A stretch of 64,000 nucleotides of DNA, taken from Ilumatobacteraceae bacterium (GTDB lineage: Bacteria; Actinomycetota; Acidimicrobiia; Acidimicrobiales; Ilumatobacteraceae). Made by a program: the position numbers and the translations under genes. The stretch spans positions 1-64,000 of the forward strand of contig JALHOG010000013.1 in assembly GCA_022843125.1 (NCBI GenBank), in the 5' to 3' direction. The notes under the pieces were generated by a model. The model searched no databases and was not told the DNA's origin. It saw only the letters and a program-made list of their open reading frames with translations. Positions 48,399-57,646 of this stretch are shown in pieces (the stretch's first letter is position 1; each line of letters opens with the position of its first letter).

Positions 48399-49535
48399 AT
48401 GGAGTTCTTCTGGATCTTCCTCATCCTCGCCGTGCTCGTCACGGTGTTCGGGATCGGCGTCGTCATCGCCGGCCGGCGCCGTGCGGGCAGCGTCGAGGCC
48501 CCGCCCGCCGCTCGGCCGCTACCCACCGCGCCGACCACCGAGCGAACGAAGCCATCCGTCGGCGCGCCGGTCATCGACACGCCCGCCGTTGCGGTCGACG
48601 AGCCCCCCGTTCCTCCCAAGCCCGCGTCGCTGCGGGACCGCCTCGCCAAGGCCCGGTCTGCGTTCTCGGGCGCGTTCAGCGGGGTGCTGGGTCGGGGTTC
48701 CATCACCGACGAGACCTGGGATGAGCTGGAGGAGGCGCTGCTACGGGCCGACGTCGGTCTCGGTGTCACCGACGCCCTCCTCGGCGAGCTGAAGGAACGT
48801 GTCCGGTCGAAGGAGATCACCGAGCCGTCCGATCTGCTCGACGCGCTCCAGGCCGAGATGGCCTCCCGACTCGAGGGTTCCGACCGCTCGTTGCGGTTCG
48901 ACGCGTCGCTGCCCGCCGGTCAGCCCAACGTGTGGATGTTCGTCGGCGTCAACGGTGTCGGGAAGACCACCACGATCGGCAAGGTCGCCCAGCAGCAGAT
49001 CAGCGACGGCCGCACCGTGCTGCTCGCTGCAGGCGACACGTTCCGTGCGGCTGCTGCCGAGCAGCTCGGCACATGGGCCGAGCGTTCGGGGGCCGAGTTC
49101 GTGCGGGGCGCCGAGGGCGGCGACCCGTCGTCGGTGATCTTCGACGGTGTCGAGCGTGCAGCGGCGCGCGAGCTCGACCTGGTGCTGGCCGACACCGCTG
49201 GGCGGCTCCACACCAAGACGAACCTCATGGAGGAGCTGCGCAAGGTGCGCCGTGTCGCCGAGAAGGGCGCTGGCACTGTCACCGAGACGCTCCTCGTGAT
49301 CGACGCCACGACCGGCCAGAACGGCCTCACCCAGGCGCGCGAGTTCCGTGAAGCCACCGACGTGACCGGGGTCGTGCTCACCAAGCTCGACGGTTCGGCA
49401 AAGGGCGGGATCGTCTTCGCGATCGAGACCGAGCTCGGCATCCCCGTCAAGCTCGTCGGCGTTGGCGAGCAGATCGGCGACCTGATCGCGTTCGATCCTC
49501 GCGAGTTCGTCGCGGCGCTGTTCGACCGGGCCTGA
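48399..49535 (+). CDS. ftsY: Signal recognition particle receptor FtsY
   Basis: VGVNGVGKTTTIGKVAQQ, LAAGDTFRAAAAEQL, DTAGRLHTKTNLMEEL, LTKLDGSAKGG. Confidence 0.97.
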   Translation: MEFFWIFLILAVLVTVFGIGVVIAGRRRAGSVEAPPAARPLPTAPTTERTKPSVGAPVIDTPAVAVDEPPVPPKPASLRDRLAKARSAFSGAFSGVLGRGSITDETWDELEEALLRADVGLGVTDALLGELKERVRSKEITEPSDLLDALQAEMASRLEGSDRSLRFDASLPAGQPNVWMFVGVNGVGKTTTIGKVAQQQISDGRTVLLAAGDTFRAAAAEQLGTWAERSGAEFVRGAEGGDPSSVIFDGVERAAARELDLVLADTAGRLHTKTNLMEELRKVRRVAEKGAGTVTETLLVIDATTGQNGLTQAREFREATDVTGVVLTKLDGSAKGGIVFAIETELGIPVKLVGVGEQIGDLIAFDPREFVAALFDRA

Positions 49536-49554
49536 CGGAAATCCTGGATCCCCC

Positions 49555-49580
49555 GGAACCGCGGCGCGACACGGAACGTC
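49555..49580 (+). promoter_or_regulatory. ECF-type promoter GGAAC-N17-CGTC upstream of lipoprotein gene
   Basis: GGAAC 49555-49559, CGTC 49577-49580, ATG 8 nt downstream. Confidence 0.5.
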
Positions 49581-49588
49581 GAAAGCAC

Positions 49589-51214
49589 ATGAACAGCGTG
49601 ATCACTCGCCACTCCCCCCGGATCGCACCTCTCGCTCTCGCCGGTGTCCTCGTACTCGGGGCGTGCGGCTCCGACGACGACACTGCCGCGACCGCCACCG
49701 ACGGCGACACGGTGCCCCCAGCCGCTGACGGCCCGCTCGCCCCGATCCCGGTTCGCACCGCCGGTGGCGGCGCCCAGGGCGGAGCCGCCGCCACCGCCGA
49801 GGTCGCGTCCGACAGCCGGATGGCGACCGACATGATGATGCCGTTCCGGATCACCAATTTCGTCGTGGGTGACGGCCTCCCGGCGCTGCCGACCAACGAT
49901 CTGGGCTACGTGTTCCAGATGGGTGCGGCGGTCACGGCCGACCAGGTGACTGCGCTCGCGACGTCGCTCGGGGTCACCGGTGAGCCCGTCCGCACCGACG
50001 AGGGCTACGGGGTGTCGTGGCGCGTCGGCCCCGACGACGGCAGCGCCCCGGCGGTCTGGGTGTACGAGGACGCGCAGCTGTCGTGGAACTACAGCTCGGC
50101 GTGGGCGCTGACCCCCGGCTACGCCGGGTGCACCGCCGCCGAGTCGCCGCCGAGGGTTGGGACCGACGGGGCCACGGGCGGCGGTACGGGCACGGCCGAG
50201 CCGGCGATCGTCGAGGAGGTCACCGTCGTCGACGAGTGCATCGAACCGGCGCCACCGGCCAACGTCCCGACTGCGGATGACGCCGAAGCCCGCACTCGCG
50301 AGCTGATGGGCGCGCTCGGTCTCGATCCGGCTGCATTCACGTTCGAGCCCTACGCCGACGAGTGGTCGGCGAGCGTGAGCGCGGTCGAGCAGCTCGGCGA
50401 CCTGTTCACCGGCCGACGGGTCGACGTCGGGTTCGGTGCCGAGGGCGTGATGCAGTACGCCGGCGGTCAGCTCGCCGAACCCCAGCCGGTCGGACCGTAC
50501 CCGCTGATCGGTCTCGACGAGGCCGTCGAGCGCCTCCGCGACCAGTCCGGCTTCTACGCCGGCGGCATCGCCATGTCGGGCTCCGCCCGGGCGACGGCCG
50601 GCGGTGACGTCGCCGTGTCGAGCGAGAGCGTCCTCCCGGAGCCTGCGGTCGACCCGGCCGTCACCGAGGCCACCGAGCCGGGTGTGATCGAGCCGGCGCC
50701 TGTCGACTCGATCCCGCTCGAGGAGGTCACCGTCACGCTCGTCGACGTCGAGGCCGACATCTGGTGGACGATGGATGTCGACGGATCGGTGTTCCTGCTC
50801 CCCGCGTACCGATTCATCGGCGATGACGGCGGCTGGTACACCGTGCCAGCGGTGACCGACGAGTTCCTCGTCCAGGTCGAGCCCGACGTCGTTCCGATGC
50901 CCGAGCCGATGCCGGTCGAGAGCGTGCCGATGGAGACGGTGCCGTTCGAGATCACCCCGGTCGAGACCAAGCCCGAGATCCTGCCCACCGAGACGATCCC
51001 CGGTGAGCCCGTCGAGTTCGACACCGCCGTGCTCGAGGCCTCGATCGGGTCCTCGCTGGCCGACTTCACCAGTGCGGCGGAAGCGCTCGGCGCGAGCGTC
51101 CGCGTCACGAAGATCGACGGTGTCGACCAGGCGGCGACGATGGACTACAGCCCGATGCGGGTGAACGTCGCGGTCGAGGGTGACATCGTCACCGAGATCC
51201 TCGGCGTCGGCTGA
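49589..51214 (+). CDS. Putative lipoprotein with C-terminal I78/potato-inhibitor-I-like domain
   Basis: Lipobox LVLGACGSDDD; C-terminus LEASIGSSLADFTSAAEALGASVRVTKIDGVDQAATMDYSPMRVNVAVEGDIVTEILGVG. Confidence 0.7.
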   Translation: MNSVITRHSPRIAPLALAGVLVLGACGSDDDTAATATDGDTVPPAADGPLAPIPVRTAGGGAQGGAAATAEVASDSRMATDMMMPFRITNFVVGDGLPALPTNDLGYVFQMGAAVTADQVTALATSLGVTGEPVRTDEGYGVSWRVGPDDGSAPAVWVYEDAQLSWNYSSAWALTPGYAGCTAAESPPRVGTDGATGGGTGTAEPAIVEEVTVVDECIEPAPPANVPTADDAEARTRELMGALGLDPAAFTFEPYADEWSASVSAVEQLGDLFTGRRVDVGFGAEGVMQYAGGQLAEPQPVGPYPLIGLDEAVERLRDQSGFYAGGIAMSGSARATAGGDVAVSSESVLPEPAVDPAVTEATEPGVIEPAPVDSIPLEEVTVTLVDVEADIWWTMDVDGSVFLLPAYRFIGDDGGWYTVPAVTDEFLVQVEPDVVPMPEPMPVESVPMETVPFEITPVETKPEILPTETIPGEPVEFDTAVLEASIGSSLADFTSAAEALGASVRVTKIDGVDQAATMDYSPMRVNVAVEGDIVTEILGVG

Positions 51215-51278
51215 CCGCACCGGTCGCCTGCCGACCCGCCGGTCGTCCAAGCGCCCAGGCTCACCTCCCAACGGGGGG

Positions 51279-51284
51279 TAGCCT
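51279..51284 (+). promoter_or_regulatory. -10-like TAGCCT, 10 nt before ffh ATG
   Basis: TANNNT hexamer; recurrent pattern. Confidence 0.5.
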
Positions 51285-51294
51285 GGGCGCTCGC

Positions 51295-52710
51295 ATGTTC
51301 GACACTCTCTCCAACCGCCTCGACGGGATCGTCAAGCGCCTCCGCGGCAAGGGTCGTCTCACCGAGGCCGACGTCGACGAGGTCATGAAGGAGATCCGCG
51401 CCGCGCTCCTCGAGGCCGACGTCAACGTCACCGTCGTCCGCTCGGTCTGCAACCGCATCCGCGAGCACGCCATCGGTGCCACCCGCAGCCAGGCGCTCGA
51501 CCCCGGCCAGCAGGTCGTCAAGTCGGTGCACGACGAGCTGGTGCGCATCCTCGGCGGCGAGACGCTGAAGATCCAATACGCGCCCAAGCCGCCGACCGTC
51601 ATCCTCATGGCCGGTCTGCAGGGGTCCGGCAAGACCACCGCCACCGGCAAGCTCGCCCTGTGGTTCAAGTCGCAGGGCCGCAACCCGCTCCTCGTCGGTG
51701 CCGACCTGCAGCGCCCGGCCGCCGTCGAGCAGCTCCGCACCCTCGGCCGCCAGGTCGACGTGCCGGTCTACTCCGACCCGGAGGATCCGGTGCTCACCGC
51801 GTTCCAGGGTGTCGAGGAGGCCAAGCGGCTCGGCCGCGACGTGGTGATCGTCGACACCGCCGGCCGGCTCTCGATCGACACCGAGATGATGGAGCAGGTG
51901 CGCCTCATCTCGGGTGCCGTCGCCCCCACCTACACCTTCCTCGTGATCGACGCGATGACCGGTCAGGACGCCGTTCAGACCGCCGAGGCGTTCCACCAGA
52001 CGCTCCAGATCTCCGGCGTGATCCTCTCCAAGCTCGACGGCGACGCCCGCGGTGGAGCGGCGCTGTCGGTGAAGGAGGTCATCGGCCGGCCGATCGCCTT
52101 CGCCTCCACCGGTGAGAAGCTCGACGCGTTCGAACAGTTCCACCCCGACCGCATGGCGGGGCGGATCCTCGGCATGGGCGACATGCTCACCCTGATCGAG
52201 CAGGCCGAGAAGGCGTTCGAGAAGGATCAGGCCGAACGCGCCGCCGAGAAGCTGATGGAGGGCGAGTTCACCCTCGACGACTTCCTCGAGCAGATGCAGG
52301 CGCTCAAGAAGATGGGGTCGCTCGGCAGTCTGATGGGGATGATCCCCGGGATGCCGAAGGAGCTGAAGAACGCCAAGATCAGCGACGACGACCTCAAGCC
52401 GATCGAGGCGATCATCCACTCGATGACCGCCGAGGAGCGCGCCCGGCCGCAGCTCATCAACGGCTCGCGGCGAGCCCGGATCGCGAAGGGCTCCGGGCGT
52501 GACCCCGGCGAGGTGACCCGCCTCGTCAAGCAGTTCGGCGAGATGCAGAAGATGATGAAGAAGATGGGCATGGGCGCGAAGAAGGGCAAGCGCGGCGGCT
52601 TCGGCCTGCCCGGGATGCCCGGCCTCCCCGGTATGCCCGGCGGCATGAAGGGCATGCCCGACATGGCCGAGCTCGAACAGCTGATGGGCGGCGCGAAACC
52701 ACCGAAGTGA
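51295..52710 (+). CDS. ffh: Signal recognition particle protein Ffh
   Basis: MFDTLSNRLDGIVKRLRGKGRLTEADVDEVMKEIRAALLEADVN; MAGLQGSGKTTATGKLA; Met-rich M domain. Confidence 0.98.
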   Translation: MFDTLSNRLDGIVKRLRGKGRLTEADVDEVMKEIRAALLEADVNVTVVRSVCNRIREHAIGATRSQALDPGQQVVKSVHDELVRILGGETLKIQYAPKPPTVILMAGLQGSGKTTATGKLALWFKSQGRNPLLVGADLQRPAAVEQLRTLGRQVDVPVYSDPEDPVLTAFQGVEEAKRLGRDVVIVDTAGRLSIDTEMMEQVRLISGAVAPTYTFLVIDAMTGQDAVQTAEAFHQTLQISGVILSKLDGDARGGAALSVKEVIGRPIAFASTGEKLDAFEQFHPDRMAGRILGMGDMLTLIEQAEKAFEKDQAERAAEKLMEGEFTLDDFLEQMQALKKMGSLGSLMGMIPGMPKELKNAKISDDDLKPIEAIIHSMTAEERARPQLINGSRRARIAKGSGRDPGEVTRLVKQFGEMQKMMKKMGMGAKKGKRGGFGLPGMPGLPGMPGGMKGMPDMAELEQLMGGAKPPK

Positions 52711-52717
52711 CGGTGGA

Positions 52718-53368
52718 TCAGCCGAGCCAGTCGGCTGGCTCGGGTGCGTCGACGTGGGGACGGTGCTCGCTGAACGGGCTGGCGGTCACGGCGACGCCGA
52801 GGTCGGCGGCGAACGCGTCGACCCCGCGAACGCTGCCGCCGGCGCAGGTCCAGTCGATCGAGGCGCAGTCGGTGCCCGGCGGGGCGTCGGCATCCAGGGC
52901 GCCGGTCCAGTAGACGACGACCGGGATGTCGGGATCGCGCGAGCACCCGACCGTGGCCGCGTCGGTGACCGGGTCGTCGATCACGACGCCGGCGAGTCGA
53001 CCCTCGAGGGTGTCGCCCGAGCACACGAGCGCGGCAGCGAAGGCCGCTCCGTTGGAGAACCCGTTGAGCACGACCCGCTCGCACGCCGCGTCGTCGACGA
53101 CGCCCCGCACCCGATCGAGGCCGGCGGCGAGGTCGGTGTCGGTCGCGTAGCGCCACTCGCGCCCGCCCCAGCCCTCGCCGTTGCCCTCCGGCGCGAGGAA
53201 GGCGACTCCTTCGTCGACGACCGGGTCGGCACCCGATCCGCCCTTGCCGTGGAGCACGACGATGCAGTCGTCGGCCGACACTGCTGCAGGCTCGGGCGCG
53301 TCGCCGCCGCATCCGGCTGCGACGGCAGTGAGCGCGGCGAGGGTGGCGCAGAGCCGGATCAGCGTCAC
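52718..53368 (-). CDS. Lipoprotein with alpha/beta-hydrolase-like domain
   Basis: Lipobox LTAVAAGCGG; CIVVLHGKGGSGAD; NGFSNGAAFAAAL nucleophile elbow (GFSNG). Confidence 0.65.
   Translation of the reverse strand: MTLIRLCATLAALTAVAAGCGGDAPEPAAVSADDCIVVLHGKGGSGADPVVDEGVAFLAPEGNGEGWGGREWRYATDTDLAAGLDRVRGVVDDAACERVVLNGFSNGAAFAAALVCSGDTLEGRLAGVVIDDPVTDAATVGCSRDPDIPVVVYWTGALDADAPPGTDCASIDWTCAGGSVRGVDAFAADLGVAVTASPFSEHRPHVDAPEPADWLG
52722..52743. terminator. Stem-loop CCGAGCCAG-TCGG-CTGGCTCGG downstream of ffh
   Basis: Perfect 9-bp stem, lies in the 3' end of the convergent CDS. Confidence 0.55.
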
Positions 53369-54699
53369 CACTCGGCTCCGAGGGCGCGGGCGTCGGCTCC
53401 GCCCTGGAGGACGTAGCCGGTGAGGAGCGCGTCGAGCTCGGTGAGCAACAGCTCGGCGTGTTCGGCGGCGAACTGGAGCGGTGGGCGCAGCTTCAGCACG
53501 TTCGTGTAGCGGCCCGTGACCCCGGCGAGGATGCCGCGGTGGCGCAACCCGGTGGCGATCCGCTTCGCGTCGGCGTACGCGATCGGCTCGCGGGTCTCGC
53601 GGTCGGCGACCAGATCGAGGCCCCAGAACAACCCACTGCCCTGGACGTTGCCGATGATCGGGTGGCGTGTCGCGAGCTCGCGCAGCCCGTCGCCGAGGAC
53701 GCCGTGCATCGCCTGCGCGTTGGCGAGCAGTGCCTCCTCCTCGATCACGTCGAGCACCGCGAGCGCGACCGCGGCCGAGACCGGGTTGCCGCCGAACGTG
53801 TTGAAGTAGTTGCGGCGGGTCGCGAACTCGGCGGCGATCGCCGGGGTGGTGACCACGGCGGCGACGGGGTGGCCGGCACCCATCGGCTTGCCGAGCGTCA
53901 CGATGTCGGGTAGCAGGTCGTAGTTGGTGTGCCCCCAGAAGTTCCGGCCGAGTCGGCAGTAGCCGGCCTGGACCTCGTCGGCGATCACCAGCCCGCCCCG
54001 GGTGCGGATCATCTCGGCGGTCAGCGACATGTAGTCGTCGGGCGCCACGAGCACCCCGTTCGAATCCCAGCTGGTGTCGATGAGGATCGACGAGATGCCG
54101 TGGCCACGAGCGGCGAGCGTGTCGAGGCCGTCGTCGACGAGGGCGGCGTAGTGCGCGCCGAGATCGGGTTCGGGTGCCCGGAACGGGCCGCGGTAGGTGT
54201 TGGGCGGTTCGATCACGGCGAGCCAGTCGGGTCGCTCGTGCTCGGGGTACGAGTCGGTCGAGAGCTTGCCGACCAGCTCCGAGTTGCCGTGGTACGAGCG
54301 CTCGGTCACCATCACGCCCTCGTTGCCGGTGACGACGCGGGCGATCTGGACCGCGAGGTCGTTGGCCTCGGTGCCGGTGCAGACGAAGTAGCAGGTGCCC
54401 AGGTCGCCCGGGAGCATGGCGCCGAGCCGCTCGGCGAGTGCCACGACGTGTTCGTGGAGGTAGCGCGTGTGGGTGTTGATCAGCCCGGCTTGGTGACACA
54501 GCGCCTCGACGACCCGCGGATGTGCGTGGCCGACCGACGGCACGTTGTTGTAGCAGTCGAGGTACCGCCTGCCGTCGGCGTCGTACACCCACACGCCCTC
54601 ACCGCGAACGAGGTGCACGGGTTCGTCGTAGAACAGCTGATAGCTGGGGGCGAGCGCCTCGGCGCGGCGCCTCAGGAGCGGGTCGGACGTGCTGGTCAC
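53365..54699 (-). CDS. Class III PLP aminotransferase-fold protein, AGXT2L/phospho-lyase-like
   Basis: YLDCYNNVPSVGHAHPRVVEAL, CTGTEANDLA, ADEVQAGYCRLGRNFWGH, DIVTLGKPMGAGHPVAAVVTT. Confidence 0.85.
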   Translation of the reverse strand: MTSTSDPLLRRRAEALAPSYQLFYDEPVHLVRGEGVWVYDADGRRYLDCYNNVPSVGHAHPRVVEALCHQAGLINTHTRYLHEHVVALAERLGAMLPGDLGTCYFVCTGTEANDLAVQIARVVTGNEGVMVTERSYHGNSELVGKLSTDSYPEHERPDWLAVIEPPNTYRGPFRAPEPDLGAHYAALVDDGLDTLAARGHGISSILIDTSWDSNGVLVAPDDYMSLTAEMIRTRGGLVIADEVQAGYCRLGRNFWGHTNYDLLPDIVTLGKPMGAGHPVAAVVTTPAIAAEFATRRNYFNTFGGNPVSAAVALAVLDVIEEEALLANAQAMHGVLGDGLRELATRHPIIGNVQGSGLFWGLDLVADRETREPIAYADAKRIATGLRHRGILAGVTGRYTNVLKLRPPLQFAAEHAELLLTELDALLTGYVLQGGADARALGAEW

Positions 54700-55739
54700 A
54701 GCATCTCCCTGATGCGTTCGGTGGCGGCGGCCGGGTCGACGTCGAGCCAGCGGGCCAGGTTGGCGAGGGTGCCGGGCCGCTCGGTGGCGACGGCGTCGGC
54801 GATGTGCGGGGCGTGCGCTATCTGGAACTCGATCAGCAGGGTGCTGAGCACGAGCCGGCACAGGACGAGATCGGGGATCGCGTCGAGCTCTGCGTCGGTG
54901 AGGGGTCGCACTGGTGCGAGCCCGGCGGCATAGCCGGCGGTGAGCGCTCCGAGCGCGCCCGTCGGGTCGGGCTGGTGGGGGGCGAGGTTGGCGCCGGCGA
55001 CGGCGATGTCGGCGACCGTGACGGTGCGCACGAGGTCTCCGAAGTCGATCAGCCCGGTGACCGTGTCGGATGTTGCGTCGGCGCGCAGCAGGTTGCCGGC
55101 GTGTCCGTCGTTGTGGACGATCTGGCGGGGGAGGAGCGCCATCGCGCCGAGCGCCCGGTCGAGCCGGGGCCGGGCCTGGTCGACGAGGATGCGCGCGTCG
55201 GGAAAGAGCGCCTCGGTGAGGTCGGGGTCGACGACACGCCCATTCGCGATGTCCCACGGCATGAACCCGTCGGCCGCCGGGTGGTCGAAGTCGGCGAGCG
55301 CAGCGGCGACCCCGCCGAGCAGCTCACCGATGGCGGTCATCCCTGCGTGGGAGACCACCTGGTCGTCGTGGAAGGTGACCCCCGGGAGGTAGGTCTCGAG
55401 CCGGACCCGGTGGCGGCGGCCGGCGATCTCGACCGCGGGCACGAGCTGGCCGTTCCGTGACGGCAGCATGCGGGCGACCGGCAGGTGGGGGGCGGCACGT
55501 TCGAGGTGGACGAGCGCACGGGCGTGGAAATCGATCGCCTCGTCGGGTTCGCTCGCGCTGGCCACGCGGAGCACGAACTGCCCACCGTCGGCGGTGGTGA
55601 ACCGGGTGTTGTGGGCCCGTTCGCCGCGCAGCCGGAGGGTGTCGCCCCCCACGCCGTACAGTTCGTCGGCGATCCGGCGGGCGTCGGCGTCGGTGAGCTG
55701 GGGTGGGTCGAAGCGGAACAGCTCGATCACGGTGCTCAT
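54696..55739 (-). CDS. APH-family small-molecule kinase, hydroxylysine-kinase-like
   Basis: IVHNDGHAGNLLRADATSDTVTGLIDFGDLVRT; 4-bp overlap with aminotransferase. Confidence 0.8.
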   Translation of the reverse strand: MSTVIELFRFDPPQLTDADARRIADELYGVGGDTLRLRGERAHNTRFTTADGGQFVLRVASASEPDEAIDFHARALVHLERAAPHLPVARMLPSRNGQLVPAVEIAGRRHRVRLETYLPGVTFHDDQVVSHAGMTAIGELLGGVAAALADFDHPAADGFMPWDIANGRVVDPDLTEALFPDARILVDQARPRLDRALGAMALLPRQIVHNDGHAGNLLRADATSDTVTGLIDFGDLVRTVTVADIAVAGANLAPHQPDPTGALGALTAGYAAGLAPVRPLTDAELDAIPDLVLCRLVLSTLLIEFQIAHAPHIADAVATERPGTLANLARWLDVDPAAATERIREML

Positions 55740-55846
55740 CTGTAGCAGCCATCCGGTCGGAATGCGGGGACGGGGCCGCTAACCTTTCACGGCTGCGTTC
55801 CGTCCGGTTCGGACGCGGGCCCGTTTCGCATCAGGAGACAGTTCAC

Positions 55847-56119
55847 ATGGCAGTCAAGCTGCGCCTCACTCGTATCGGCAAGAAGAAGCAGCCGCAATAT
55901 CGCATCGTGGCCGCCGACGCGCGTTCGCCTCGCGACGGCCGGTTCATCGAGATTCTCGGTCACTACGACCCTCGCCAGAACCCGTCGGGCCTCAAGGTCG
56001 ACAACGACAAGGCGGTCAAGTGGCTCAACCAGGGCGCTCAGCCGACCGAGCGCGTGGCGAAGCTCCTCGAGATCTCGGGCGCCATGGCCGACTACAAGTC
56101 GGCGAAGGCCGCCAAGTGA
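55847..56119 (+). CDS. rpsP: 30S ribosomal protein S16
   Basis: MAVKLRLTRIGKKKQPQYRIVAADARSPRDGRFIEILGHYDP. Confidence 0.98.
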   Translation: MAVKLRLTRIGKKKQPQYRIVAADARSPRDGRFIEILGHYDPRQNPSGLKVDNDKAVKWLNQGAQPTERVAKLLEISGAMADYKSAKAAK

Positions 56120-56370
56120 GCCAGTCTGCTCCCACTGCGGTTGCTGTCCTCACGCACATCGTCCGCTCGATCGTCGACCAACCTGATGCGGTCGTCGTCG
56201 AGGAGACGAGCAACGATGACGGCAAGCACCGCCTCGATGTGCGCGTCGGCCCCGGCGATCTCGGCCGCGTGATCGGCCGGCGTGGTCGGACCGCCGCCAG
56301 CATCCGCACCGTCACCCGAGCCGCTGCCTCCAAGGACGGCGTCGAGCTCGACATCGAATTCCTCGACTGA
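56116..56370 (+). CDS. KH-domain RNA-binding protein (KhpA-like)
   Basis: VRVGPGDLGRVIGRRGRTAASIRTV. Confidence 0.92.
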   Translation: MSQSAPTAVAVLTHIVRSIVDQPDAVVVEETSNDDGKHRLDVRVGPGDLGRVIGRRGRTAASIRTVTRAAASKDGVELDIEFLD

Positions 56371-56374
56371 TCCC

Positions 56375-56848
56375 GTGGGCGACCTGCTCGAAGTCGGCAG
56401 GATCGGCCGTGCCCACGGCATCAAGGGCGACGTCTTCGTCGACCTCACCACCGATCGGACCGAACGTGTCGCGGTGGGGAGCAAGCTCTACACCCGAGGT
56501 CGCTGGTTGCTGATCACCGCGTCGGCGCGGTCGACAGATCGCTGGCGGGTCCACTTCGAGGGCATCGACGACCGCTCCGCCGCCGAAGCGCTGACCGGCG
56601 CGGTCGTGTCGGCCGAGCCGATCGACGACCCCGATGTGCTCTGGATCCACCAGCTGTTCGGTTGCTCGGTCGTCGAGGTCGACGGTACTCCGCGCGGGCA
56701 GTGCGTCTCGGTGGTCGAGAACCCGGCGGCCGACCTGCTCGAACTCGACTCGGGGGCGCTCGTGCCGGTCACGTTCGTCACCAGCGTCGCCAACGGCGTG
56801 ATCACCGTCGACCCGCCCGAGGGGCTGTTCGAGCTGTTCGAAGGCTGA
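56375..56848 (+). CDS. rimM: 16S rRNA processing protein RimM
   Basis: LLEVGRIGRAHGIKGDVFVDLTTDRTERVAVG; PRC-like C-terminus; syntenic. Confidence 0.93.
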   Translation: MGDLLEVGRIGRAHGIKGDVFVDLTTDRTERVAVGSKLYTRGRWLLITASARSTDRWRVHFEGIDDRSAAEALTGAVVSAEPIDDPDVLWIHQLFGCSVVEVDGTPRGQCVSVVENPAADLLELDSGALVPVTFVTSVANGVITVDPPEGLFELFEG

Positions 56849-56854
56849 TCGGTC

Positions 56855-57589
56855 GTGCGGATCGACGTGTTCACCCTGTTCCCGGGGATGGTCGACCACT
56901 TCTGCGCCGAGAGCCTGCTCGGCAAGGCCCGCACCGCCGGGCTGCTCGAACTGCGGCTCCACGACCCCCGAGAGCACACGAGCGACGTGCACCGCACGGT
57001 CGACGACGCACCGTTCGGCGGCGGCGCCGGAATGCTGATGCGCCCGCAGCCGCTGTTCGAGAGCGTCGAGGCCGCCGACCCGCCCCGGCCGCTCTACCTG
57101 CTCGGCCCTGGTGGACGACGGTTCGATCAGGCCCTCGCACGCGAGTTCGCCTCCGGCGACGGGTTCAGCATGATCTGCGGTCGGTACGAGGGCGTCGACC
57201 ATCGGGTGCGCGAACATCTCGTCGATGGCGAGTTGAGCGTCGGCGACGTCGTGCTCAACGGCGGCGAGGTCGCTGCGTGCCTGGTCATCGAGGCCGTGGT
57301 GCGGCTGCTGCCCGGAGCGATGGGCAACGCCGAGAGCCCGCTCACCGAGAGCTTCGGGGCCACCGGACTGCTCGAGGAGCCGCACTACACCCGCCCGGCC
57401 GACTTCCGTGGCCAGCTCGTGCCCGAGATCCTGCGCAGCGGCGACCACGCCAGGATCGCCCGGTGGCGGCTCGCCCAGGCCCTCCATCGCACCGCTGCGG
57501 CCCGTCCCGACCTGATCGAGGCCCGGGGTGGGTTGACGCCCGATGAGCGCGCGCTGTTGGAAGAGTTCCCACCCGTCCCGTATCCTTGA
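56855..57589 (+). CDS. trmD: tRNA (guanine-N1)-methyltransferase
   Basis: RIDVFTLFPGMVDHF, DDAPFGGGAGMLMRPQPLFE, ICGRYEGVDHRVREHLVDGELSVGDVVLNGGEVA. Confidence 0.97.
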   Translation: MRIDVFTLFPGMVDHFCAESLLGKARTAGLLELRLHDPREHTSDVHRTVDDAPFGGGAGMLMRPQPLFESVEAADPPRPLYLLGPGGRRFDQALAREFASGDGFSMICGRYEGVDHRVREHLVDGELSVGDVVLNGGEVAACLVIEAVVRLLPGAMGNAESPLTESFGATGLLEEPHYTRPADFRGQLVPEILRSGDHARIARWRLAQALHRTAAARPDLIEARGGLTPDERALLEEFPPVPYP

Positions 57590-57646
57590 CGAGCCCCATG
57601 TTCGCGGTCTCCCGAGGCCAGGACGATCAGATCTGAGAGAGACGCC

